From the NCBI RefSeq assembly GCF_914767665.1, contig NC_059501.1:70158798-70222797 (forward strand): 64,000 bases of DNA, given 5' to 3'. Positions 11,839 to 23,029 of this stretch are shown here, in pieces (within the stretch, counting starts at the first letter, position 1; each line of letters starts with the position of its first letter). The position numbers and the translations under genes were made by a program. The notes beneath the pieces were generated by a model that saw only the letters and a list, made by a program, of their open reading frames with translations, was not told the DNA's origin and searched no databases. This DNA comes from Harmonia axyridis (lineage: Eukaryota; Arthropoda; Insecta; Coleoptera; Coccinellidae).

Positions 11839-13124
11839 TATTTTTGTAACTAACAATCTTATGATATACAACAAGCTACTTTTCTGTATCACTGTTCTTA
11901 TACCACACCTAAAATCTCGGAATTTTCCAATTATATCGAACAATCCGACCGTGAAAACCTTCCATATATCAATAAAAGTTTAATTTTCACCAAGGAAAAC
12001 AATTTCCTGATGGTGCACGAACTACTTATCGTATGGACTCTATTAATTATACATTACGTAAATAGGAGATTTCAGTTGTATATTTGTATTTGTTTTGGGA
12101 AGTTTGAAATTTCTATAATCTCGAGAAATTAATGAACATTGAAATTAATTTGACTGAGTAGACTGGAAGAGTCAACAACGATATTCAGAACCTTATACAA
12201 GATGATGACGCAGGCACAATCTCTACTGCAGTTTGAAGAAAATGTCAATATTGAATATCATTCACAAATCTCGATTGCTGGTTCTGCTGGAAACTTTTCA
12301 TTATTTTCATGTTTCATTGCAACTATTGCTATCGTAACTATTCTAGTCTTTTTATTTCTCGGGAGTTCTAACAGAAAATGTCAAGTGTATGGCATTTTTG
12401 AAATTGCAATCGAATTACCTTTGGAACACGGTGCTACTCTACCCCATTTCCCTTTGAAGATTTTAAAATTTGCTGCCATCACAGTCACTGAGTTATTACA
12501 AATTGTTGAAACCAACCACATAGGAGGTTCCTCTACGAAACAAAGTGTACCATTTTTTGCATTTTTTAAAATTTTGCCGAAGATGTTGAAGGTGCTACCT
12601 TTTCAAATTGACCCACTCTATAATATATTTCATCAAATACACCACAGTATTAAATTTCCACACCAATGAGTGAATTGAATGAAAAATCTAAAAACTTTCA
12701 AAAAGTTGGTTAAACAGTTCCAACAGAAGTCTTTTCTATAAGAAAGAATTCCCAGCCTACATTGTTACATCAATTGAGATCATTAGGGATCAAGATACAC
12801 AATGAAAGAAAACTAATTCTGCCAATTAATCCTGTTCGAAAAAAACAAGGATAAAGCAAACCAACGTTAAACCTTTCTTCTCCTTCTGCACCCAATTACA
12901 CACCGAATCAACAAACCTCATCACGATATTCCCAAAACACTTTTCTCGACCTTTCTACAGATAACCAATCGAAGTAACCACGCCCACTTATCAGTTTTTC
13001 GTCGAACTCCTGAGCTGCCTCCTGCGTTTCCGCACTACCCGTTCCTCCACTCTTCCCGTAATTCAACTACACTCCCCAAATATCATCCCGAGAAAATTCA
13101 ATAAAATTCGTCCCGAAGCTCGTG
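11839..13124. other. Stretch with one weak open frame
   Basis: Nothing recognised except the open frame 12202-12669, listed separately. 12960-13124 is GC-richer and leads into the tandem array. Confidence 0.4.
12202..12669 (+). CDS. Hypothetical 155-codon frame with one membrane segment
   Basis: I do not recognise this protein. Starting at the ATG at 12202, residues about 30-53 form a strongly hydrophobic helix (FIATIAIVTILVFLFLGSS) followed by a basic pair. The remainder is hydrophobic and slightly basic, without cysteine pattern or known motif. No splice sites, promoter or polyadenylation context support it, and codon use is like the surrounding AT-rich DNA. It could be a retroelement envelope-like tail, a small membrane protein or chance. 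Confidence 0.2.
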   Translation: MMTQAQSLLQFEENVNIEYHSQISIAGSAGNFSLFSCFIATIAIVTILVFLFLGSSNRKCQVYGIFEIAIELPLEHGATLPHFPLKILKFAAITVTELLQIVETNHIGGSSTKQSVPFFAFFKILPKMLKVLPFQIDPLYNIFHQIHHSIKFPHQ

Positions 13125-16100
13125 TCGTCCCCACAAAGCTCTGCCCCGAAAATCCTACAATTAAGCGTAGGTATAATTTCGAGAAGCCCGTTTAGTTCGC
13201 ATCCTGGCAGAATCCACCTCCATCCACTGCGAAAATGTTTCGGGAAAGTGTTCTTTTAACGCAATTTACTGCCACGAGACCTGCCTTGAGCTCCCTCCTG
13301 GATGGGGTGGTAGATTGTAGGCATCTAATGAAATTGTTAAGGGAATCATATTTTCACAACCAATAATGGAAGATGTGGGGACGTACATTCGTATAAAGTG
13401 GAGTTGCGAGATAATAAGAATGTGTGATGGTTATTCAGAGGATGAATTATTCAGTGGGCCGCAGTTCCGTTCTTAATGAAAAAGAATTAGATCAAATGGT
13501 TTCAACCCCACTAAGCTCTTTTGTGGTTACTTTCAGCTGAATGGTAATGTAATTAGTGGGCTTTAAGGTTACAAAATGACATTCAGGCAACAATGATTGA
13601 TTACGAAGCTTGATGCAGTGTGGAAAAACAATTTCATTTGAGGGAGAGAGTTTATGTCTTTGAAAGAGGAAAATGTTAGATTGAAGTGATAATATGAAAG
13701 TGGCGACACGAAGTATACAAACTTATTTTTTAGAGTGTCAGATCAACCTTGAGAATTTTGGAGATGGATCTAGGTTTTCCACACCCATATAAAATTCTAC
13801 AGGTTTGAAACCTGGAGCCCAATAATCATCATTGTTGCCATGAAAGAGCCGAGAATGAATTTAAAGTATGATGTTTGACTCGCTCATGACGAATTGATCC
13901 TCAAATTCAATTATAGCAGGTGGGAGCTAATTCTAGACCTCAAAATATGTAATGTAATAAATATGGGTCCGCAAATGAGACGTTTTGGAGATATTTGCGA
14001 TTTCCAGTTTTCAAAATATTAACTACCAGCGCAACAAAATACGATGAATTACAGAAGATATTCGATTTGACTTCTATGGTTTCACAGGATATGTTTCATA
14101 TGACCACCGTCCATGAAGTTCTGCCCCCAAAATCCTTCAATTAAGCGTAGGTATAATTGTTAAGGGAATCATATTTTCACAACCAATAATGGAAGATGTG
14201 GGGACGTACATTCGTGTAAAGTGGAGATGCGAGATAATAAGAATGTGTGATGGTTATTCAGAGGATGACTTATTCAGTGGGCCGCAGTTCTGTTCTTAAT
14301 GAAAAAGAATTAGATCAAATGGTTTGAACCCCACTAAGCTCTTTTGTGGTTACTTTCAGCTGAACGGTAATATAATTAGTGGGCTTTAAGGTTACAAAAT
14401 GACATTCAGGCAACAATGATTAATTACGAAGCTTGGTGCAGGTGGAACCACAACTTCGTTTTAGACGAAGTGAGTTTTTGCCTTTGAAAGAGGAAAATGT
14501 TCGAATGAAATGATAATATGAAAATGGCGAAACGAAGTATGGATGATACAAACTTATTTCTTGGAGTGTTAATTCAACCTTGAGAATTTTAGAGATAGAT
14601 TTAGGTTTTCCACACCCATATAAAATTCTACAGGTTCGACAACTGGAGCCCAATAATCATCATTGTTGCCATGAGTGAGACGAGAATGAATTCAAAGTAT
14701 GATGTTTGACCTGCTTATGACGAATTGATCCTCAAATTAAATTATACCATGTGGGAGCTACTTCTAAACCTCAAAATTAGTAAAGTTATAAATATGGGTC
14801 TGCAAATGAGCCGTTTTGAAGATATTAGCGATTTACGGTTTTCAAAATAATAACTACCAGCGCAATCAATAACGATGAATTACAGAAGATATTCGATTTA
14901 TTTTCGACTTCTAGGGTTTTACAGAAGGTGTTTCATATGACCATCGTCCATAAAGCTCCGCCCCGAAAATCCTACAATCAAGCGTAGGTATAATTTCGAG
15001 AAGCCCGTTCAGTTAGCATCCTGGCAGAATCCACCTCCATCGACTGCGAAAATGTTTCGGGAAAGTGTTCTTTCAACGCAATTTACTGCCACGAGACCTG
15101 CCTTGAGCTCCCTCCTGGATGGGGTGGTAGATTGTAGGCATCTAATGAAATTGTTAAGGGAATCATATTTTCACAACCAATAATGGATGATGTGGGGACG
15201 TACATTCGTGTGAAGTGGAGATGCGAGATAATAAGAATGTGTGATGGTTATTCAGAGGATTAATTATTCAGTGGGCCGCAGTTCCGTTCTTGATGAAAAA
15301 GAATTAGGTCAAATGGTTTGAACCCCACTAAGCTCTCTTGTGGTTACTTTCAGCTGAATGGTAATATAATTAGTGGGCTTTAAGGTTACAAAATGATACT
15401 CAGGCAACAATGATTAATTACGAAGCTTGGTGCAGTGTGGAAACACAATTTCATTTAAGGGAGAGAGTTTATGTCTTTGAAAGAGGAAAATGTTCAAATG
15501 AAATGATAATATGAAAGTGGCAACACGAAGTATGGAAGATACAAACTTATTTTTTAAAGTGTTAGATCAACCTTGAGAATTTTAGAGATAGATCTAGGTT
15601 TTCCGCACCCATATAAAATTCTACAGGTTCGACAACTGGAGTCCAATAATTATCGTTGTTGCCATGAGTGAGCCGAGAATGGATTTAAAAAACTATGATG
15701 TTTGACTCGCTGATGACGAATTCGTCATCAAATTCAATTATACCGGGTGAGAGCTAATTCTAGACTTCAAAATAAGTGATGTTATAAATATGGGTCCGCA
15801 AATGAGCCGTTTTGGAGATATCAGCCATTTTTGGTTTTCAAAATATTAACTACCAGCGCAACAAACTACGCTGAATTACAGAATTTATTCGATTTATTTT
15901 TAACTTCTAGGGTTTTACAGGAGATTTTTCATATGACAACCATCCATAAATCTCTGCCCCGAAAATCCTACAATTAAGCGTAGGTATAATTTCGAGAAGC
16001 CCGTTTACTTCACATCCTGGCAGAATCCACCTCCATCCACTGCGAAAATGTTTCGGGAAAGTGTTCTTTTAACCCAATTTACTGCCACGAGACCTGCCTT

Positions 16101-16960
16101 GAGCTCCCTCCTGGATGGGGTGGTAGATTGTAGGCATCTAATGAAATTGTTAAGGGAATCATATTTTCACAACCAATAATGGAAATGGAGGGAAGTACAT
16201 TCGTGTAAAGTGAAGATGCGAGATAATAAGAATATGTGATGGTTATTCAGAGGATGAATTATTCAGTGGGCCGCAGTTCCGTTCTTGATGAAAAAGAATT
16301 AGATCAAATGGTCTGAACCCCACTAAGCCCTTTTGTGGTTACTTTCATCTGAACGGTAATATAATTAGTGGGCTTTAAGGTTACAAAATGACATTCAGGC
16401 AACAATGATTAATTACGAAGCTTGGTGCAGGTGGAACCACAACTTCGTTCAAGACGAAGTGAGTTTATGTCTTTGAAAGAGGAAAATTTTGGAATGAAAT
16501 GATAATATGAAAGTGGCGAAACGAAGTTTGATGATAAAAACTCATTTTTTACACATTGGTATCTGCAATTGAATCTGAGAAAATACCATATACATCAACC
16601 TTGAGAATTATAGAGATAGGTTTTCCACATCCATATAAAATTTAACAGGTTTGATAACTGGAGCCCAACAATCATCATTATTGCTATGAGTGAGCTGGGA
16701 ATAGATTTAAACGATGATTTTTGACTCACTGATTACAAATGGATTCGTCGTCAAATTCAATTATACCGGGTGGGAGTTATTTAAGACCTAACAATAAGTG
16801 AAAAGATCATATAAATACAGATCAACAAATGAGCCGTTCTGGAAATATGAGCAATTTTCGCTTTTCAGAATATTAACGACTGTGCAACGAAATACTTACA
16901 GAAGATTTTCGATTTATTTTTGACTTTTAGTTTTTTACAGAAGATATGACCACCGTCCGT
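13125..16960. repeat. Tandem array of four units of about 1 kb
   Basis: The anchor CCTACAATTAAGCGTAGG (with small changes) recurs at about 13155, 14135, 14971 and 15967, giving periods of 980, 837 and 996 bases. Other anchors repeat in step: CATCCTGGCAGAATCCACC, GGATGGGGTGGTAGATTG, AGTGGGCCGCAGTTC and TTAGTGGGCTTTAAGG. Unit 2 lacks about 150 bases just after the anchor. Each unit ends with an inverted remnant of a transposase 3' end (CATATGACCACCGTCCAT-like). Units 2 and 4 share a small hairpin CTTCGTTTTAGACGAAG. No protein is encoded. Confidence 0.9.
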
Positions 16961-17089
16961 TTCAATGCAGGAAGTAAATCGTCGCATGAAAGATTTAGGT
17001 AATCTTTCGAAAATACCTGGTTGGGTTCGGATCGTTCGACAGGATAGTTCAATCTGATATTGCAACTCTTCTATGTTATTCACTGACAA
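16865..17089 (-). pseudogene. Transposase C-terminus, DDE family (fragment)
   Basis: The minus strand reads NNIEELQYQIELSCRTIRTQ and then FERLPKSFMRRFTSCIETDG followed by GHI. The ending of a conserved arginine-rich helix plus C.E..GGH is the C-terminus of insect mariner-related transposases. Only the last 45 or so residues survive. The downstream 3' flank (minus orientation) is the segment that also ends each tandem unit. Confidence 0.65.
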
Positions 17090-17099
17090 AGTTTAGTGT

Positions 17100-17240
17100 A
17101 CTTAACTTTTCAAGGAGCCCTAAATGCATTGAAAGGGACGGTGGTCATATGGAACATCTTGTAAAACACTATATGTCAAAAATAAATCAAATATATTCTG
17201 TAATTTATCGTATTTATATATTATGCGCTAGTTAAAATAC
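17100..17240 (+). pseudogene. Second copy of the transposase C-terminus, opposite orientation
   Basis: In frame from about 17120 the + strand reads CIERDGGHMEHLVKH, the same C-terminal motif as the neighbouring minus-strand copy. The following 90 bases are an inverted copy of the 3' flank (AAAATAAATC, TCTGTAATTTATCGTA). The two copies face each other and form an imperfect inverted repeat of about 100 bp. Confidence 0.6.
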
Positions 17241-17432
17241 ATATATAGGATTTTCAATGATACAAATAGGGAGAAATGATCAAATGTGTCCATGAAGACA
17301 TTTGATCAGGACTTCATAAACTGCATTATACTAAATTTTCAGAGAATTCGACTGGGACCCATTTTCCATAAGAACCGTGCGGGGTCCTTTGCTCTGTATG
17401 ATCACTAGTATCTAACTGTAAACTCTTTGCAG

Positions 17433-17730
17433 GTCGAATAAACTCAAGCCATTCTGGTTATCCATCACAGAGAAGGAGTCACTACCAGTCTTGGACTTCC
17501 TATCGGCCGCCTTGATGTCCGTTGAATACGATCGTGCCTTAGGCAGAGCTCTGGAAATGGCAGAATGCCCAGTGGTGCCTTTCTTCGGAGCTTTTCTGAG
17601 GGAACTGCGGGATATTCTCCAAGCGCCGCCCATGCAGAGCCATACGGGAGGTGAGCACTCCTCCACGTCCTCCAACAAACCCCCCAAATCCGAATCAAGA
17701 CGGGACCAAATGCAACATCAAAGGCAAGTG
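17433..17730 (+). CDS. Plce1: Plce1 exon: C-terminal half of CDC25 (RasGEF) domain plus polar linker
   Basis: The acceptor is CTCTTTGCAG ending at 17432. The first base completes a split codon and the frame then reads SNKLKPFWLSITEKESLPVL. The segment VPFFGAFLRELRDIL (about residues 50-64 of the exon) is the conserved late-CDC25 helix seen in RasGEFs, which stimulate GDP release from Ras/Rap. The last third is rich in S, T, Q, K and H and looks like a disordered insert inside the domain, because CDC25 sequence resumes in the next exon. I chose the donor GTAGGT at 17731 because it leaves phase 0, which the next exon needs. A GTGAGA four bases further on would break the frame. The previous exon must end two bases into a codon and was not found in this window. 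PLC epsilon is favoured over a pure RasGEF because of the PLC-type PH exons downstream. Confidence 0.92.
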
Positions 17731-17884
17731 GTAGGTGAGAAAAGATTTTTTTTTAGAGTCTGGAAATGAATATTTGCCATATGTGAAACGTATCTATCAT
17801 TCAGCAGTTTCTTCAAAACTGATTAACTAATATTTTTCATCCTACTTTATAGGTGGTGAGACAGATTGTTAAATTCTTCAAATA

Positions 17885-19310
17885 TACACAAAAAGTCTTG
17901 GCCCCCCTATCAACTCTCAACTTGTTGAATGTAACATGACAATTTTTTGTGTGTGGGATCTTCACCATGTTATCACTTAAATGAAAACGATAAACCACCC
18001 AAAAAGTTTTTTGTTCGGAAAATACAGGCGTATGCAAAGTAAATCAGTTTTCAGCGAATAACGAGAGTTGTAATATTGAGAATACTCTGTGGAGAAGGCT
18101 GGGTCATCCAATTTCTCAGTTTGACCTGGCATGAATAGTAGGCCTACATCAAGGAGTTTCGTCGAACCACCACATTGCGCAACGTTTGAATATTCCACGG
18201 ACTTCAGTAAGGTTCTTTTCCTGGGAACCGGCAACCCAAGGACCGGTGTCTGGTCCACCCACAGTAACATCTGCAAGGGGAGACCATTATATCGCAAATT
18301 TACTAGAAGGAATCGAATGGTATCTGTAGAGTCCTCGGAAGTCATTTTTTGAGAACCTATAGACGGGTAGTCTCAACCAGTATCATAAGGAGACGGTTGC
18401 ATTCCTCAAATTCAAGAGCAAGAAGACCTTTGAGAGTACCTCGGCTATCACCTGGACATATAACTACCCATCGGAACTAGGTAGAACACCACCAAGACTG
18501 GCTTTTACCACAATGGCGCAACGTTCTTTTCGGACAAGTCACTATTCGGTTTATGAAGTGATAGTCGACGAGAAAGGGTTTGGAGAGGTCCAAGCAAACT
18601 AGAGCGACTCAATTTCGCCCGGGAAGTTGTGCCCTTTCAAGGCGGATCAATAATGAGCTTGAGAGGTATAATATTCGGTCGCCGTATCCCTCTTATTATC
18701 GTTGAACGGACAATGATTGGTGCCATCTAGTAGACAACATCATTGAACCAATAATTTTTCTTCTGCGCAAAGAATTTGGGAATAATTTAATTCATCAGGA
18801 TGATAACGCTCCACCACACCACACACGAAGGGTTCGAAACATTCTTCAAGAGAACAATATCCAGAGAATGAACTGGCCAGCAAACACAGCAGACATGAAT
18901 CCAATTGAGCACGTATGGGATTACTTAAGGAGATTAATATCCAATCTCCAAAACCTACCTTCAACTTTTCAGGAATTGAGACCTTCAGGAAGAATGGAAC
19001 GATATGCCTCAAAATTTCATTGATGGCTTGATTCGTGCAATGCCTAGGCATATTGGGCAGTTGATTGAAAGAAGAGGTGGTAAAACGGACTATTGAATTT
19101 GGATTCAGTTGTGTAATACTTTATAATCAATCGAAAATAAATAATCGATAAATTTCTCATTTTTCCTATTTTGTCTCATCTTGCCTAAAGCGAAGATTTT
19201 CTATGAAATATATTGCAGTTGAAATAGAGGAAAATATTAATCTCATTTCCAGAACATTAATTGTTTATTTCTTGAGAAACCTAGGGTGCCAAGACTTTTG
19301 ACGATGTGTA
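17885..19310 (+). mobile_element. Nearly full-length, inactive Tc1-like element
   Basis: The terminal repeats agree: TACACA then AAAAGTCTTGGC on the left and GCCAAGACTTTTGACGATGT on the right, each next to TA. Between them a heavily mutated Tc1 transposase can be followed over three frames: an N-terminal HTH region (about 18115-18230, NIPRTSVRFFSWEP), RARRPLRVPRLSPGH near 18406, VLFSD then RRERVWRGPSK near 18530, PFQGGSIMSLRG near 18636, QDDNAPPHHTRR near 18797 (catalytic D) and WPANTADMNPIEHVWD near 18868 (catalytic E). Multiple stops and frameshifts make it a pseudogene. Confidence 0.9.
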
Positions 19311-19317
19311 CATAATA

Positions 19318-20345
19318 GATGCTTAAATCTTTCTAGGGTACACATAATACTGGTTTCCTTTATGTTTCTTATAAAATTATATAGCTTCAGTGGCAATCTA
19401 GTTCACACTATCTATTAGATCTTGCGAAATTCCTGCAAAATGTCCTTAATCGCTTCCTTCAGAACTTCGAGGGTTTAAAGAACGTCAACTTTGACATTCC
19501 TGGCAGAAAAAATCAGTCGTAGATAAATCGAGAGAGTGAAAAGACCTTGAAAGATTTCCCTGCTAATAGCTATCATCGGTAAATATTTTTTTTCAATTTC
19601 GAGTGAACGACTGGCAGCGTCATCTCTCTGAAACAGAAGGCTTCTGTATCTGTTTTGAAGTAGTAGTTATTTCCAGTCTGGAGACACACTATTTAAAATT
19701 AACCAGATGAGTAGATTTGAGCTTAAAAAAATTGAGAAATATATTATTACAACTTATACCACTCATTTTCAAAGGAGTGAATGTTCTATCTCAATATTTT
19801 CCATCTTCCTCTGTACGGTATGGGACAAATGTTGAATTCTTCACAATACATAAAATATGTTTTAGTTTTTCTAGGTTACGTATGATATGATACTGGTTTC
19901 CTTTATAATTCTTCCAAAATTATATAGTCTTAGTGGCAATTTTAATGAAGTTTTCGTTAAAACTTTCTAGCAGATCTTGGGTAATTCATGCGATTATGTC
20001 CTCAACTTTGTCCATCCTCGCAGAGAAAATCAGACGTGGACAAATCGAGAGAGTGGGAAGACCTTGAACATTGCCCTGTGAATAGATAAGACGTAAAATT
20101 TTATTTGTTGAATTTCGAGTGAATAGCGGTCAACAGCATCTCACTGAGAACAGAAGGCTTTTATATCTTGTTTCTGGCCATCTAGAATTTGCTCTTTGAA
20201 GTAGTGATTATTTCGAGTCTGGCAAACTTTCGTTATTGGTATCATGACCGATAGTTAGTTCAAAATTTCAGCTTGGAAATAGATGAGAAATACATATAAT
20301 ATTTGAAACTTAATTCCAAAGTAGTGAATCTTCTATCCAAACTCT
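19318..20345. repeat. Degenerate duplication, two copies about 0.52 kb apart
   Basis: Shared phrases recur with an offset of 516-548 bases: ATACTGGTTTCCTTTAT (19350/19889), AAATCGAGAGAGTG (19525/20041), ACAGAAGGCTT (19632/20153), AGTGAATGTTCTATC (19776/20324). On the minus strand the first copy reads DLSTTDFF near 19530, a weak match to the DPSDFF region of DDE transposases, so this may be a duplicated transposon fragment. Confidence 0.6.
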
Positions 20346-20367
20346 AATCGAAGTGTAGTGTTTATAG

Positions 20368-20556
20368 TGTGAATCTCTATCGATAAATAGAATATTGTTC
20401 AACAGGTGGAAAAAATTTCTACTTTTCTCACTCATGTGAGAAAATCCTTGCTTTTTAGACTCGTGCCACAAACTTCCACACTCGTGAGAAAAGTTGAAAA
20501 ATCTTTACTTGTTGCACAATATAGATAATATTTATCGATAGAAATTCAACTGTTGA
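20368..20556. mobile_element. About 190-bp foldback MITE
   Basis: The left arm TGAATCTCTATCGATAAATA pairs with the right arm TATTTATCGATAGAAATTCA. The arms also share TTGTTCAACA / TTGTTGCACAA, and the centre carries two ACTC(A/G)TGTGAGAAAA-like repeats. Confidence 0.7.
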
Positions 20557-20801
20557 GATTTGTTGCCAGCTTATCTAAGTTCATCTTGTAAGCTCAGTTA
20601 ATTGATGTTAAAACATCATTATATGAAGATGTGGATAAGGGTTCGAGTACAAGATTCGACTTACAATTACGAAGGATATTCCAAGATTGGGTATATGTTG
20701 TCCAGTTATCAGTTATCACTATCATTAAAGGTCTTATTGGATTCAGCGTTTACAGCATCTGGTACCCTCAGTGACTAAGAGTACATTCTGTCCTACCATG
20801 T

Positions 20802-21725
20802 TACTTATCCCATATGGTTCACAGATGGAACAAAAACAGAGAAGGGCACCGGAATTGGGATATATGGACCTAAACTGAGGATCTTTAAGCCCTGGGAAGT
20901 GAGCCCTCGATTCTACAGACCGAAATAATGGCTATTTATGTATACGCCCAGGAGTGTCTCAAAATGAACTTCAAGAGGGCGCATATCTTCATCACCACGG
21001 ACAGCCAAACCATGCTGAGATCCCTGGAGTCAGGGGTCTTTGCTGACTTGGGAGTGCATTAACACCATAAAGCAACTGGCCAGAGATAAAAAGATGACTC
21101 TACTATGGGTACCAGGGCACTGTGGGGTTGAAGAAAATGAAAGAGCTGATGAACTTGCAAAAAGTGCATCAAGAATAACACCTGCTGGACCTGAGCCTTT
21201 CTGTGGGATAGGAAAAGAAAGCTGCGGTCCAGCTATGGGAGTTGAACAGCAGGACAATCCACTGGACTAACACTCCTAGACTTGTTCAGGCAAAGAAATT
21301 CGTAAAGAGTTCACCTATCTACGCCAAAAAGCTCCTGAAGCTGTAGCGAGCCGAGCTTTGGGTGATGGTGGGACTGCTGACGGGGCACTGTCGGTACAAA
21401 CATCATTTGTAACATATGGGAAAGTCAGAAAACGAAATTTTCAGGCTCTGTGGATCAGAAGCAGAAACAGCCAAACACTTGATATGCAAGTGTCCGGAGC
21501 TGGCTGGCCTAAGAACCATTCACATAGGTAAGCCGGTTCTGGATACTAGAGAGGTAACGGCCAAGGCCCCTAAGGAGGTTGTCAATTTTATAAACGTCGT
21601 TGACGACCTCCCTGGGTTTCTATGAATGAGTAGGGTAGTGAACAAAAGATCTGCATGGTCGCAGTTCCCGAAAGGCTTACCGAACCAAAACGACCCCAGT
21701 TCAAATAATAATAATAATACTTATC
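20802..21725 (+). mobile_element. I-clade LINE, 5'-truncated copy with RNase H domain
   Basis: Across frameshifts the + strand encodes an RNase H domain: FTDGT near 20816, ETE-like LQTEIMA near 20917, TTDSQ near 20997, then WVPGHCGVEENERADELAKS near 21107. A cysteine-rich tail follows (CRLCGSE-like RLCGSEAETAKHLICKCPEL near 21443). The element ends in TAA repeats (about 21703-21717), as I elements do. A possible 8-bp duplication TACTTATC lies at 20802-20809 and 21718-21725. Stops interrupt it, unlike the better copy at 48309-48945. Confidence 0.85.
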
Positions 21726-21825
21726 TCAAGTTTCACTAGAAGGAATCTCAAGTCTGTTCTTTTTTACACCAGAAAAAAATAAAATATGTAGATTCAAAAT
21801 TACAGAGGACAAAATTTATTTGCAG

Positions 21826-22004
21826 TTCATTTCGGACTACAACGGAGAAGACCACCATTTCACCAAAGTTGGTCCAAGTGGCGTCATAAATCTCGAGAAG
21901 ATATACCGTACTCAAGCTGTCATGGACCATATTTCACTGGTCCATCAACATTACCACACGCGGAACCGATTGGCGCCTAATAACAGCCTCATCGAATATC
22001 TCAG
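21826..22004 (+). CDS. Plce1: Plce1 exon: end of CDC25 (RasGEF) domain
   Basis: The acceptor TTATTTGCAG ends at 21825 and the frame opens in phase 0 with FISDYNGEDHHFTKVGPSG. The following INLEKIYRTQAVMD and a run to NNSLIEYLR match the end of CDC25 domains, where a glycine-rich turn and IN.EK precede the last amphipathic helix and a YQ/YH-rich strand. The donor is AG|GTGAGT at 22005, leaving two bases of an arginine codon. The exon is 179 bp and has no stop codon. Its phase-2 end does not fit the exon at 55079, so an intermediate exon is required; it is found at 44995. Confidence 0.92.
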
Positions 22005-22656
22005 GTGAGTAGTCTCTTACATATTTCGAAAAAAAAAAACAGAAAACTTTACATTTTAAAATTGAGGAATTACTCCCTGAGAAAACTCTGATCAAAACAC
22101 GGAATTAAGGTTTTTTCTTCTTCAACTTCATTCATGTCTGTTTAATATTCTAAAAGAGAACGGCAAAGAAAAGCAAACAATCAGTCTTGGAGCGCAATTG
22201 GACGGGAAAAGTTTGAGGAAAACCCATTAACCCAATTTATCGACTTCTCGATATCACGCAATTATCGATGGGGGAGGTTGAATGACCGATTCTAATTTTC
22301 TCGTTTGTAGTCGTGATTGAACTTTATTGTAACTCTAGAAGGACGTGCTTCTCATCATCTATAGCTTTTTCAGGGCCGGAATTTTCTTCTTCGCGAACTT
22401 TTAAGGAAAAGTGGGGGTGGATATAATGGAATGAAGCGGTCCTACGCACAACGAATTCATACAATTTTTGCGTCCTGTTCTCTCAATGAAAAAAGTTATT
22501 ATTCTTTCAGCTTCATTACCTAGTTTGGGTGTTGAGAAACTTCCAAGGCAAGCTTGTTAAAAAAAATATTATATTTGTATAGCTTAGTGCATATATTGAG
22601 GTTCTATATTACAGAAACGATTCTGGTTATTTATTCCATTTGAGTCAAAACTAATA
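22005..22656 (+). other. Start of the 23-kb Plce1 intron, no repeats recognised
   Basis: The intron runs 22005-44994. This first part has no transposon signature. 22180-22430 is GC-richer (AATCAGTCTTGGAGCGCAAT, TTATCGATGGGGGAGG) and may be unique sequence, but I see no site to name. Confidence 0.5.
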
Positions 22657-22960
22657 TCAATTATGATTTGTTTCAAATATCTTGCTCATTAATCTTCGAG
22701 AAAACCAGAAACGGACTGATCCGACCACTTTATTTTGGTTGAAGTTAATTATATTCGCGAAATGTACCGTTTTTGAGTCACAAGTATTATTCTTATTTGA
22801 TGCTAATAGATCAATATTGAAATCTCCGACAAGATAAATTATTTCTTTTTCAGGTTGCAAAGTGTTCAAAATTTTATCAATTTTCTCGAAAAAAATATCA
22901 TATTCAGCGTCATCTATCGACCATACATTGAAAAAAAGAAATACTGTTTCAGCTCGTAGT
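22657..22960 (-). pseudogene. LINE endonuclease (APE-type) fragment
   Basis: The minus strand reads FEKIDKILNTLQ then IIYLVGDFNIDLL, the GDFN catalytic-core motif of the apurinic-type endonuclease in non-LTR retrotransposons, with an FFE/FEKID helix upstream after a frameshift. Only about 90 residues remain and no RT follows directly. It is distinct from the RT pieces at 24787-26293. Confidence 0.75.
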
Positions 22961-23029
22961 ATGGCACTTTCAATCTATGTATACCTTACTATTCATCTAT
23001 GGCATACTCTTTGAACGTAACGATTTCAA

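Larger units (their letters stand above)
17731..21825 (+). other. Plce1 intron, 4.1 kb, repeat-filled
   Basis: The intron is bounded by GTAGGT and ATTTGCAG. It contains a dead Tc1 element, a degenerate duplicated pair of about 0.5-kb repeats, a small MITE and a 5'-truncated I-type LINE, each listed separately. No extra exon was seen. Confidence 0.8.

Noticed and set aside
17412..17698. Two minus-strand open frames across the first Plce1 exon
   Set aside because: They are the complement of a well-supported + strand CDC25 exon and have no domain of their own.
17735..17740. GTGAGA as donor of the first exon
   Set aside because: It would leave one base and break the frame into the next exon; GTAGGT at 17731 gives the required phase 0.
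18131..18352. Plus-strand frame considered as an unknown protein
   Set aside because: Neighbouring frames can be read as the N-terminal half of a mutated Tc1 transposase; the frame itself is out of register.
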